From the NCBI RefSeq assembly GCF_000499845.2, contig NC_023751.2, positions 11,261,564 to 11,325,563 of the forward strand: 64,000 bases of DNA, given 5' to 3'. This document shows positions 38,700-49,929 of this stretch, in pieces (position 1 is the stretch's first letter; each line of letters starts with the position of its first letter). Position numbers and translations under genes: made by a program. The DNA comes from Phaseolus vulgaris (lineage: Eukaryota; Streptophyta; Magnoliopsida; Fabales; Fabaceae). The notes below the pieces were generated by a model, which was given only the letters and a program-made list of their open reading frames with translations, had not been told where the DNA came from and made no database searches.

Positions 38700-39070
38700 A
38701 GTTTGGAGATTTTAATAAATAACATATTTTATAATATATAAATAAATATAAATTTTATCTTATTTTATAAGATTGAGTTAGACTTAAAATTTATTTTTAA
38801 TATGATATCAGAGTCATTTAGAGTTTATTATAACAAAAATTTATTAAGCTTATTAGACAATCGGATAACGACTCACCGATAAATATATAGTCACTTACAT
38901 TAATTGATAGTTTTGATGTGAGAAATGTGTGTTAAAAATTTATATCTATTAGAGATAAAAATATTTTCTAACATATATAAATAGGGCAAATTTCAATCTT
39001 ATAAATTGATTTTATAAAATCAAATTAGATTTAAAATTAATTTATTAATAAGTATAGAATTTTCAACCAT
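38700..39070. repeat. Probable small AT-rich transposon
   Basis: 'tttataagattgagttagac' near 38765 and 'cttataaattgattttataa' near 38997 are similar end-like words bracketing 'aatatgatatcagagtcatt'. The interior is non-coding. The exact ends are not resolved. Confidence 0.35.
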
Positions 39071-40414
39071 TCATTCAATTCCTAAGTATTCAAGCCATAT
39101 AATTGTATTATTATAGTCGAATTGTTTGAAATAATACAATAAAAAATATTGGAGGACGAACTTCCAATGTTTGAAATAAATAGACGATTAATTAAACGTC
39201 GGGTTAAATAGTATCTATATAGGACAAAATAGTTATAGGGTGATAACATTTGGACACTTCAATAATTCAAACATTTTATTGGCGTCTCTATTTTTTTAGT
39301 TCATTAATTAACATAAATAATCATATCAATTATTTATTTGTCAACTCTTTCCATCTATAGTAAATTCGTACTGCATGATCATGTTTTCTTCTTCTTCTTC
39401 GTATTTAAGAATGTTCCATTCTAACCTCTATAATTATTAAATAGGTAGGACAATCTGGTAGTATAATAATGACTAATCTGTATTAAAGGAACACTTCTCA
39501 TAAAGGTGACTTATCTTTATAGGTGAGACTGAATGTTAGACTCTTTTTTTTTTCCTTCTTATTTAGACAGCAATATATATTAAATGAAGACTTGTTTTTT
39601 TAGATATAAATTTTAATGAATAAAGAGTAAAAAAAATCTATAAATAGTTTTATTTTTTATTTCATATAAAATTTATCTTTATAGAAATAATTTCATTTGT
39701 GTTATTTCTAACGTGTCTGAGATTATGTGTCTTACAATTATATGTTTTCATAACAAATTATATTATTTAGGAGGTGACAATTAGTAAATTGAGTGGGCTG
39801 AATATATTTTTTATTAGAGTAATTTTTTGTGTATATAAATAAATATTTGGAATTGTTAAGGGATTCAAACATTCCTATGAAGTGTAAAAATGAATTATAA
39901 TAAATGTGAGCGTGTAATGGATGTTATAGATACTTAAAATAAGATATAAATTGGTAGTATTGGTAACAAGATGCTAAAACATATAATTCTATGATTTTGG
40001 ACGCATAAGACTTTCACTTAAGTGGTGCATAATGATTTTTACGTACTGATATGTATATTTAAGAAGAAGAAAATATAACTTAAGTTATGATTTAGCAAGA
40101 GAGAGACTGAGATAGTTGTTTCTCATATGATACTTGACTTCAAATGTTCAAGCAATAAAAATATCACTTAAGCATTAAAGTGATAGTAGTATATGATATT
40201 TATAAAATTTGTTGGAATGTTTAATAAATAAATCTTCTCGCTCAAACAACAATAAACAACAATGTGATACTTAAAATAGGTGAGAAGTAGTTACTCAAGA
40301 TACAGATTCAATTCTCTTTCCTTTAAAACTTACATTTGAAACTCACACAAGTCTTCATGAGAAAATAATATCACTCAAATAAAATAAACTCATTTACAAA
40401 ATGTCCACTTGATA

Positions 40415-40440
40415 ATATATATATATATATATATATATAT
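40415..40440. repeat. (TA)n microsatellite
   Basis: A pure TA run of about 26 bases. Confidence 0.9.
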
Positions 40441-43400
40441 TTTGACATATGTGTTATCTTAATGTTATATTATCCAATCTTTCTAATATCAAATTGTTTT
40501 TAATAAATAAATATCTTTTATTGTAAAAAAATATATTTTGTAATCATGCAAAGAACTATTTTTTATTTACTTTATATAATATTTATAAGCATGGTATATT
40601 TGATAAAGTAATTAATTTAACGTTTAAATTTAAGTATTTTCAATTTATAAACAAAATTATTAAAGAAAATATAAGTATGTTAAAATTTATCTTAGTGGAT
40701 TGAGGAGGGGATTTGTGCGGAGGGGAGTGAGTACATTTGTGAGGATTAGAGAAGATGTGAAAGGATATCTGAGGTTGTTTGAATTGAGGAATTATGGAGT
40801 GAATTTGTGAAGATGATTTATTGTAAGTTTACAAATTTATCCTTGTTATTAAAAAATATTTAAATAAATTATGATTTTTTTTATGTATGTTTGAATTAAC
40901 TAAAATTTTCTAATATATAATATCCATAATTACTTATATTTTTTAATAAAAAATTAAAAAAATATAAGAAATTATTTTTTGTTAAATTTAAATAAATTTA
41001 TTAAATATATTAAATTTTTTGAAAATAATATTTATTATTTATATTCCTTTGTTATTTTATTTAACTGTTGATATTATAATTTTATTTTTCTATTTTATTA
41101 TTTTCATTATTTATAATTATATGTTGTTATTAATAGTATAATAAATTTTGTTTAAAATTATTAAATAAATTTATGTAATATTTAATTTTGTATATTATTA
41201 TAAAATGCATGCATGAGCCTATTTGAGTAAAATACATATGAAAGAAAAAAAAAAGTCTCCACCCGATTGCTGTTAATTAATTACCAAACTTAGGGTTTAT
41301 TTGGTATTATAAAGTATTTTTATTTATATTTTATCAATAAATTACTTGACCTGCGGGAAAGATTGTTGTCTGTCTTTCAGGTGAAGGACAACATTATTAT
41401 TTAATCAATTATTTCAATTCGTTGGAGAGTAAATTATTTTTTATATATTAACCCTTATTTAAGATTGACTTTGGCAATAAGTATGATTTTTATATAATTT
41501 TCTATATCAAATAAAATAGAATGTTTATTTATTAACAATAGAAACATTTTGTACTGAACACTAGCTAGTATATTTCCTTGTTGTTTTTATAATTAAAAAT
41601 GAAAATCTTAACTAGAAGTCTAGTAGCCAGTTTTTGCAATCATACAAATATGACATTAGAGTAAGTAACTGTAATCATATGTTGCTTTCAGCTTACGCGA
41701 CGATGGAAATTCCCTCTTTTTCTATTACTAATTAAAAGCGGTTAACACTGAGTAATAGTAATGATATCACAAACTCGGAGACAGAAAACAATGTAGGATC
41801 TCGTAAAACACAATTTCAAGAACAAGCAAAGTCATGCCTGTGTATCGTGTCATCTTGTGTACATAGAAAATACTCTAGTTTAAAATTTTCATAGAAGCTC
41901 TATCTTTCAACTTTTATTCTTTATACTGTGTTAGAAAAGACATCTGTAACATGTTCCAGCTTTTATTATGATGAAAAAGCTCCATGCTCCTCTCCTTTTT
42001 TCAAAATAATTATAATCTTTTGAATTTCTTTTATACAGACCATTAAGATATTTGGTGAAGCCCCACAATCAATTTAGCTTAAGCTGTTCACATATTTCAG
42101 TATCAATTTGAAATAGAAGACAGGTTATTATTGAGTAAAATTTTCCAGTTGACAATTATGCTGCTCCTTTTTTTGCTACAAAGCAAAGTCAGTGATGGTG
42201 TTTCACTACAATCCATATGACATTAGCTAAATACCATGAACTAAAATACATCAGTATGCTAATTATGTTACTGTCCCTTTCGGTTACCCTACGCCATTTA
42301 CTTTTACACAAAGATCAATTAGATGCATTGAAGCCACTGTATAGAAAGTTATGCATAATTGTGCAAACAACATCTATTTTTTTGGTACAAGATTTTTGTG
42401 TGAATTGGTTTTAGTTGGTGATGATTTGTAAAATGGTTTGTGTTTGAATGTGTTTATTCTAAAATTATGACATCTCTATATACTTTTATTTGATGTAAAA
42501 ATGATTTCAACTTAAAATAAAATTTTCAAAGTAAAACTAATCATACAAACATTATACTAAGGTTAACTAAGGTGAATCCGAAAGACAGTTAGAAGAGTTG
42601 CAGGAAATTAAGGTTATGCCCTGTGAGATGGAGGCGACATAATCATGTATTGTAAATACAAGTGTGATTGTACAGAAGTTAATAATTTATATGACAGATT
42701 CACGAAGGCTGGTAAAGTTTCCACTTCATGCTGGAAAGCATAAGCAGAGTCGACACACAGGAGCAATGTCCTTCTGTTATTTCCTTACACAAATGGTACG
42801 CATATTCAGACCCACTAACATCACTGCTTTTTTTTCAACTTTCTGGGGCCGCAGAGACAACATAACCGACAATGTCTAATTACGTACATTACTTCAGAAT
42901 GCATCAACAAAATAGCAATTTTTGAAATTTAATCACTGGGTCATTCATGTAATTTTTTTTAAGAACATGTTAAATGAAGCAACTTCAGATGAGTTCTTCA
43001 CCTTGGGCCCTGAAAGAAATTCACCAAATTAAATGCTGTATAGTTTGTGGGAGTGATTAGTGAACTGTTGTGTATCTCATCATTATTCCTATACTTCTAA
43101 GAGCAGTTATAAAAAAATATAAGCAGATACATTTTCATTTTTCAGTTTTAAAGCTTTTGAGTATGGCGAGTTGTTTAATGACGAAATGGAATTGGATTGT
43201 GCTGCATTCATATGTGTTGTTCGGATCACTCTTATCCACGGTTGTGATGTCACCTTCTCTGAGCTTTTGTATTATTGTTAATTATTGCAGTCTTAAGCTA
43301 TACACCTTTTCCGTTTAATAACGAAACCATAAGTCTGTGTGTAGGTGTTTATTTAGCTGAATGGCACATGCACGCATCCATTGAGCCATCATCCTTACTT

Positions 43401-44334
43401 GATCACATGGTGGTGGGGATTAGCACTGTAAATATAAGTGATGCATGGTCCTAGCCCCCCAACAAATCTACAAAATTTGCTTTTGTTGCTTCCCAATTAG
43501 ATATAAGACCAAAAGGGTGGAGAGGGGTCCAACTTGTTCTACCTTTTTGTACGAGTCAAATGTCACAAGTTTCTGGAGTCTTACTTTACATTTTTATTAT
43601 AGTCTGATAAGGAAAATAGAAAAACGTTGGAAATTTTCTGCAACCACTGATAAAAGGTGAAAAAGCAGTCATATCCTAGAAACACTACCTTTTTTTCCTT
43701 TCTTACTTTTTACCTCGTGGATGCGATAAGCTTTGTCTTGGCCCCCAAAATAAATTAAATATGAAATCTGCATGACTGCTATTGGGATCCTTTTGGTGAT
43801 TAGGCAGCAAACAAGGATTTGGTTTCTAAGTATTGGTAATGAGCAGTGAATGGACAGTGATCCGATTTCTCAGCTCACAAATTTGGTCATGAAATTTGTC
43901 TTCAATGTCTTGTAATTACAAGACATGACATGGCTTGAATGTAGTTGAAGCTAACGTAAGAGACAGAGACAGAGACAGGTTACCTTACATTTGGTACAGA
44001 AGCAAAAGAAATGAGAAAAAGTAGAACCAAAAATAGTGGACCTTCCATGAATTCTGATAAAAAAGCAACCCAACAAATCCCATAACACGGAAGTTGCATC
44101 CACCATAGATCAATAATAATGTTGAGTAACAGTCCAAAATGGTTGAGGTAAATACTGTTAATGAGACATAGCCACAGATTAAACGGGAACCCAACTTGGT
44201 ACCATTGTTTCTCAGCATTACTTTCAATTTTGCCTTTGCTTTGGGGAAAGGAGGACAAAATAAAACAAAAACACAAGTTTGATGTCCTTTATTTTCTTAA
44301 AATGCTAATTCTGTCATTTTTTTTCTGTCTGCAT

Positions 44335-44445
44335 CTATCCAATGGGCTATGGTGGTGGTGGGAGTTGGACCAAGAAGCCCATTCCAAGATTTCCGTGTAC
44401 TTATTGGGTTTCAACTTTCAAGCCTTTTATGTTTGTTTTTAATTT
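44335..44445. repeat. Dispersed repeat, copy also at 53580-53675
   Basis: 'ctatggtggtggtgggagtt' followed by 'ggaccaagaagcccattcc' and a pyrimidine-rich tail. A diverged match 'tatgtggtgggagttgaata' followed by 'aagaagtctattattctcc' occurs near 53585 in the same order. Non-coding and of unknown class. Confidence 0.45.
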
Positions 44446-45279
44446 TAAATCAGCAACGTTTCAAAATTTACAGTAAAAACATTTTTGTATTTAGTCACTT
44501 TTTATTATAGATAAAAACTACCCATTATGAGAATTTCTATATATATTAATGAAACGTCAAGATGAACTAAAACACGTTGTCCAATGATTTCTTCTATTAA
44601 TTATTTAATTCACTTAAATCCTATAGTACCTGATATTGCATTCTTAGATGATAAAATCAGTTAAAAACTATACATGAAAAAAAGAGGTTTAAATATGTTG
44701 AGAATCCTTGCAAACATGCACTTTTATATGTTTATTTTTTTTTATTTTAAACAGTATAAAGTAATATTTTTATTATTGTAATTTTTTCTTCATTTAAATC
44801 ATTTATTCTTTACTATATACTCTTTTTTCGGCTCTTGTCATCATATTAAGAGAATAATTTGGTTTTGAATCCTATCAAAAAAAATTTCACAAGAACTAAT
44901 TCAAAATAAACAATATATTAAGGACTAAAATAAAAAAATTAACATATTGAAAAAATATTGACACGGATAAAAAAAATACAAAACTAAGTATAAATTATAA
45001 AAGATTTTGTATAAACTAACAGGTATTTAAACCTATTAAAAAATCATAATACAATAATTGTTTTTATTAATAATCAAGACTCGTGAAAATCATTAATTTT
45101 ACCAATTTTTGGAACTAAAGATTACTTCATTTCAGAACAAAAATACACACCGAACTAAAATAGAGGGACAGCTAAAAGAAGGTAGCATAAAGAAAAAGAA
45201 TTTCATATCATTTTGTCAAAAGATTATATTGAGGATGAGTGATACTAGGAATGTTCTATTGATGGTATTCTTACTCTTT

Positions 45280-46090
45280 TAGAAATGACTGGATCAGACA
45301 TTTGTTTAGGAAAAAGGATGTAGAATCAGTTCATCCCTCCGTCTAAATATTCATTATTTGGAGACTTGTGCATAATCTCTTTACCAATAAGGATGATAAT
45401 TCAAAACAAGTTGTTATGTGATTTCTCCTTGTTATCATTGTGAAAAGAATATTGAAACAGTTGGATATTTATTTTTGTCCTTGCCCTAATGCAGGTAAAT
45501 TCTAGTATTGGCTTAGTTTGAGTTTTCATATTGATCATGAAGAAATTAGTTTACTTATAAAGATCATGGATACTAGTTGAACTGAACTTTTTAATACAAG
45601 CAGTTATTTACTATGTTACATAAGTCAATTGGTTCAACTGCAACTTTATATGCTTTAACAACACCAGAATTTCATACATGAAGCTTAAAAATCATATTTT
45701 TGTTAGTGTTAATCTAATTGGTAGCATACCATATGTATGCACTCTCCCACGTATAAGAACTCCAAAAATATTTAAGGCTTTCAGCATATCCACAAGCCGG
45801 GTTCTTGCATATTTTATCTTTCCTGTAACTTGGTTGCCTCGTTCTTGTTTATGGATTAAATGCAACTTGCAAAAGGTTTATTGGGCAGTTTGAGGAAGTA
45901 TTTTTACAAATTTCGTTCCTGCTTTTATTAGTTGTTTTTCTATATTTATTCATATACATTAATCTGTTCATCTTGAGTTGTTGGGTGCTATATATGTTCT
46001 GGAATTTGCTTTAGAAAAGGCTGATAGAAGTTGTGGATTGAGAATGATTCTATGCTTGTGTTTCAAGTTTTTTCATAATTAAAGCATTGT
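45280..46090 (+). pseudogene. Decayed non-LTR retrotransposon: zinc-binding RT tail plus RNase H-like segment
   Basis: In shifting frames, 45355-45485 gives a 'W-R-L...LFTNKDD' stretch, then 'SPCYHCEKNIETVGYLFLS', matching the zf-RVT pattern Cys-x-x-Cys...Glu-Thr...(His)-Leu-Phe. From about 45845, 'IKCNLQKVYWAV' and then 'LELLGAIYVLEFALEKADRS' match the RNase H-like (RVT_3) domain that follows it in plant LINE-type elements. Many stops and frameshifts interrupt it. It ends about 110 bases from the truncated end of the uroporphyrinogen-III synthase copy. Confidence 0.7.
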
Positions 46091-46199
46091 TCCTAGGTAA
46101 CTAAGAACGAGAGGACAAAATATGATGTAATAATACACATAATATGAACTTCATATTTCTCATATATGCAGGGGTAACCGATAGATGTGATAGATGATG

Positions 46200-48720
46200 G
46201 TTGTCTAAAGTACAATCTGTCAATCTCATACGAAACTGTCCTACCTATTTCTACAGCACAAATAAGAAGATAATAAAGCAAATTTTCCATTATGCATACA
46301 ATAACAGGAGTGACTAAGTCACTGGATTAACAAAGGGACAAAAACAGTTATAGATGCATCAAGAAAGTTTAACACATGACTCCCCTTACATAGAACTGAA
46401 CATTGAATCCAAATACGATCAATTATCTGAAGGATTGAAGTGAATATTAAATTATTAAAATTTAAAAGGGATAAAAAAGACTGAAGAAGCAAAAAGAAAC
46501 TCATCGAACAGATGGTGAAGCTATTGTCAGAACAGGTGCAGCAAGTGCTAGCTTTAGAATCATATGGTCAATCTGTTCTACCGGCACCTGACAAATATGT
46601 TTGAATTAGGGAAAACAATGAAGCTCTCAGATGGACATCACAAATAGTCCACTCCAGTCTAGAAGTTGTTCCAAATGCAACAAATGGCTGGTTATGATCA
46701 AAGCTAAGCAAAACCATTTATAAAGTAAAATGATCAGAAATGACAATAAACCGTATGAATCTTTGTACCGACAGTTTATAGACACCCCATGTTCCAAGGT
46801 TATAACTTTATCAACATACATACAAAATAAATAAGTAAATATAAGAAATACATTGCAAGGACACAATTCTGTGCTTTTGTAACATTTTTCTCCAAACTGC
46901 ATAATGGGACACATGCACAAAATACGTTTAAGTAAAATCATGTCCCAAACAATCATGAAATACAGGGAATTTACCATCAATAAGTAATATACTTAAATAG
47001 TTTAACCTAACTAATCATATGAAAGACCAAAAGAATATGCAGTGCTTGAAAGGAGAAAGTAGGAGTAAAACAATGTACAGTTTGTGATTATTCATCCTAG
47101 TAACCTCAAATCCACGTTTTGAAAGTCCATCCTCTGATTATATACATGTCACAGACAATTAGTATATAATTGCCTTCACATTTATTAATCCAAGTATTAA
47201 ACTTCTAAATATTATCTTTTTAACAAAGCAATAAGATATATAATGTCCCAATCTCATAGCTAGCCTTTGCAGAAGCAGGATAGAGAACCGTGCATTCATT
47301 TTTCCAGTATTAAGAAGCTCAGTAGCCATAACATGCTAAATATAATCAAAACCACACTAAGTTTCATTCTAAGAATAGAAGTTTTGATTCGTTGTTTAGA
47401 AAAAACAGGCTTCAATTCAATCTCTTTACTATTTAGATAAAAACCTACTGATTAATTTTCTCCAGAGTAAAGGAGCAATTGAAGCAAAGCAAATTCCTGC
47501 TCTCCACATCTAGATGTACAATCTTGGAACTTTTAAGATTAAACTACTCATCTAGTCGGTATAGTTCACACTAAGTTTTATTCTGTACATGTGGCATACG
47601 GGAAGCTCTAGGAACAGAGACAGATAATAATTTCTTATTATACATATAAAAAGTTCATCAAAATTGTACAAATTTGCACAGCACACAAGCAAAAAAGTAT
47701 TGTGCAGAACAGAACACAAATGTTTAGTTATTTATTTGTTATTCTCTGTATCATTGCATCTAACACCCAAGTATAAAATTTATCAACAAAATAGACCAAA
47801 ACAATAAGAAGAATAAACAACTTTCTTTGAATAATTTGCATTTGCTTCTTTGACAGCTCATGCATAATCTAGATAGTAGAGCTCATACAATAGGATAAAT
47901 TTTGCATAACAAAAGATATTTCAAGTACTCTTCCCATAGGACAACCAAGGGAAGTATTACATATTATTGAAACGGAATAAAAATTTAATTATAGAAGAAG
48001 GGCAAATATATCAAGTCAGTGATGTCAGTTTAGAAAATAAATTGTGAAAATTTAGCAGAAACATCAAGACACTTAAGAAACTTTAGTATAGCCCATAACT
48101 TACATTGTGACTTTGTCATTATTCTACAACTAATAAGTGCATATTTGGCTTGCACTCCACATCAACCCAAAATTGATCTTGGAGGACAGAAGGATGTGCT
48201 GATAAATTTTCAAAATCATTTGGATGTGACTGAAGATTACTTCTGCCGAAATGTTTTCCTTCATTTCAAAATAATTAAGTTGTATAAAATACATTTTATT
48301 CAAGAGCAAATTTTCACAAATTATCCAGACAAGCCCTATTTCCTGACCTCCATGCCTCTAGAAAGACTGAAGTTGCCTCAGGAGATGTTGTGAGAACCCA
48401 ATCAAATGCATTGTCTGCATGCATCAAGGATGATGTGAAGAAAGGAATCAATGAAAAATGATGAGGCACTCACATGCAAGACTTGACAACATGACAGATC
48501 TTGTCATGTGTATCAGAAAAGATAACTGAGATATTACATGTAAAATTGCCAAAGATTTTTAAGTTATCATACATTCATAAACATAAAAGACCCACAGCTA
48601 TACATTAGGCCAAAATCAATCCAGTCTATTTACACAATTTTTTCGCATTAGTTGGGCCAGTTATTTGACATTGAATGATGGGGATGTGATACACAACTCT
48701 AGAAGGCCCGCAATTCATAA
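46200..48720 (-). pseudogene. Partial pseudogene copy of uroporphyrinogen-III synthase
   Basis: Exons and introns both align with the intact copy at about 58220-62615, in the same order and orientation, so this arose by DNA duplication and not retroposition. Present, in gene order: a PEAGS-type exon (about 48413-48348, with 'ATSVFLEAW' in place of 'AGSVFLEAW' and its donor still GT); only the first about 20 bases of the next exon (near 47600); a damaged [11 protein letters not shown] exon (about 47330-47260, small indels, acceptor region altered); a '[14 protein letters not shown]' exon (about 47140-47090, one base short); and a 'VPVEQIDHMILKLALAAPVL' exon (about 46590-46512), whose donor GGTGAG became GATGAG, giving a TGA. 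The two 3'-most exons are absent. It cannot encode a working synthase. Confidence 0.88.
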
Positions 48721-48729
48721 ACAAATCCA

Positions 48730-48948
48730 TGATCATACACACAATGCTAGCAGTGAAAAATTGTGCTAAGCAGTGAAAATGTCCGCCGTGATTTGAGCTA
48801 AGCTACCAAAGGAAAGTAAAAGCAAAAAATGATTGTATTTGCAACTTGAAACAAAACAAAAAAAACTATATTAAAATTAAACAAAAGAATACAATTTGTT
48901 CACGCAAACAGAACAAAAAACAAAAGGAATCCTTTGCTAGCTGTGTAA
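48730..48948. other. 3' flank of the DUF1645 gene
   Basis: A-rich sequence on the plus strand (T-rich on the gene's strand) fills 48830-48930, consistent with a 3' UTR and polyadenylation region for the leftward gene. No separate gene. Confidence 0.5.
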
Positions 48949-49863
48949 TCATCTGGATCCGAAGCCAGCCAACCTGCCCAAGATTCCCTGTTTGTATGGC
49001 AAATACGTTTTCTTCTTCAAATCCTCGGATTCCGCTTTCTTTCTGGCATAGTGCAATTCATGGGCGGAGAGAGGTTCCTTTCTTCTGGGTCTTGGACCTG
49101 GGCTTGGGTTTGGGATGGAAGTCTTCGGGTCTTGAGGCTTTTTGTAGAAAGCGGGAAACTTCCTCAAGGGGTCCTTGCTGGAACCTCTCCCTTCAGAGGC
49201 ACTGCGGAAAAGCAAAAAGTCTCTGAGTCTCCATTTCCTGGAACTCTTTGAACTCGACGAAAGCGAAACTGCGTTGGAAACCGAACCCTCTTTGTTCTCC
49301 TGCACTTTGTTGGGTTCTTCGTCCCACGTATAGTGTGAAATTCTATTACAAGGAGAGAGCGAGCGCGTGACTCTGCTGCGACTTGAACTGGAACAAACAC
49401 TCCTGTCCCTTCCTCTTCTCTCCTCCTCTACTTCTTCTCCCTTTAAATCCCCCTCTTTCTTCTTCCCTTTGGCCTTCGAAGATCTTCTGGGCTCGACAGC
49501 AGGGAGAAGCGGACTTTTAACGGAGTCCGACAAATCGTCCTCATTGAGCGGCTTGATTTTGCCGCCGTCGAAAAGTTCTTCAGCAGATCGAGGGCTCTTG
49601 GATTCCTCGTCAACAAAAAAGGCAAACCCATCGTCATCCTCAGCATCGCTCTTCTCTTTATGTCCATGTTGTTGTTCCAAAACATAAGTGGAATCGAATT
49701 GGGCGAAAAACCTGGAGGGGCTTGAGGGTGCACTGAGGCAAAAATATTCCCCGAAGCGCTTGCGCGAAGAAGGAGCACTGAGATAGGGCGAAATCCTTGC
49801 GCGGTTGAAATCGAAAGGATCCTTAGAGGGACTTGCAGTGGGAGTATGTGTGACGATTTCCAT
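48949..49863 (-). CDS. DUF1645 family protein
   Basis: A single exon of 304 residues with family landmarks in the expected order. The N-terminal 'RISPYLSAPSSRKRFGEYF' (23-41) and 'SAPSSPSRFFAQFD' (44-57) form a duplicated SAPSS motif. The acidic 'GFAFFVDEESKSPRSAEELF' (79-98) runs into 'DGGKIKPL' (99-106). After a charged, Ser-rich middle come 'SSKSSRKWRLRDFLLFRSAS' (204-223) and a C-terminal 'LPYKQGILGRLAGF' (288-301). Most of the chain is predicted disordered by composition. DUF1645 proteins occur only in plants; a rice member affects grain length and stress tolerance, but biochemical function is unknown. The ATG is the first in frame. Confidence 0.9.
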   Translation of the reverse strand: MEIVTHTPTASPSKDPFDFNRARISPYLSAPSSRKRFGEYFCLSAPSSPSRFFAQFDSTYVLEQQHGHKEKSDAEDDDGFAFFVDEESKSPRSAEELFDGGKIKPLNEDDLSDSVKSPLLPAVEPRRSSKAKGKKKEGDLKGEEVEEERRGRDRSVCSSSSRSRVTRSLSPCNRISHYTWDEEPNKVQENKEGSVSNAVSLSSSSKSSRKWRLRDFLLFRSASEGRGSSKDPLRKFPAFYKKPQDPKTSIPNPSPGPRPRRKEPLSAHELHYARKKAESEDLKKKTYLPYKQGILGRLAGFGSR

Positions 49864-49904
49864 GTTGAATGTTGAAGTAATTAGTGGTAGCGAGAGATGA
49901 GTGA

Positions 49905-49918
49905 TGGTTATATATATG
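49905..49918 (-). promoter_or_regulatory. TATA box of the DUF1645 gene
   Basis: On the minus strand 'ATATATATAACC' lies about 45-55 bases before the ATG, followed downstream by a short leader. Confidence 0.5.
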
Positions 49919-49929
49919 CAGAGAAGAGG

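Larger units (their letters stand above)
36900..45250. other. Long AT-rich intergenic region
   Basis: No gene supported. 38700-39070 has 'ataagattgagttagactta' on the left and 'cttataaattgattttataaaatc' type sequence on the right, around 'tatgatatcagagtc', and looks like a small AT-rich transposon common in legumes. A TA run lies at 40415-40440. 42100-44440 is less AT-rich than the rest, but no open frame there has a recognisable domain. A dispersed repeat lies at 44335-44445. Confidence 0.45.
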
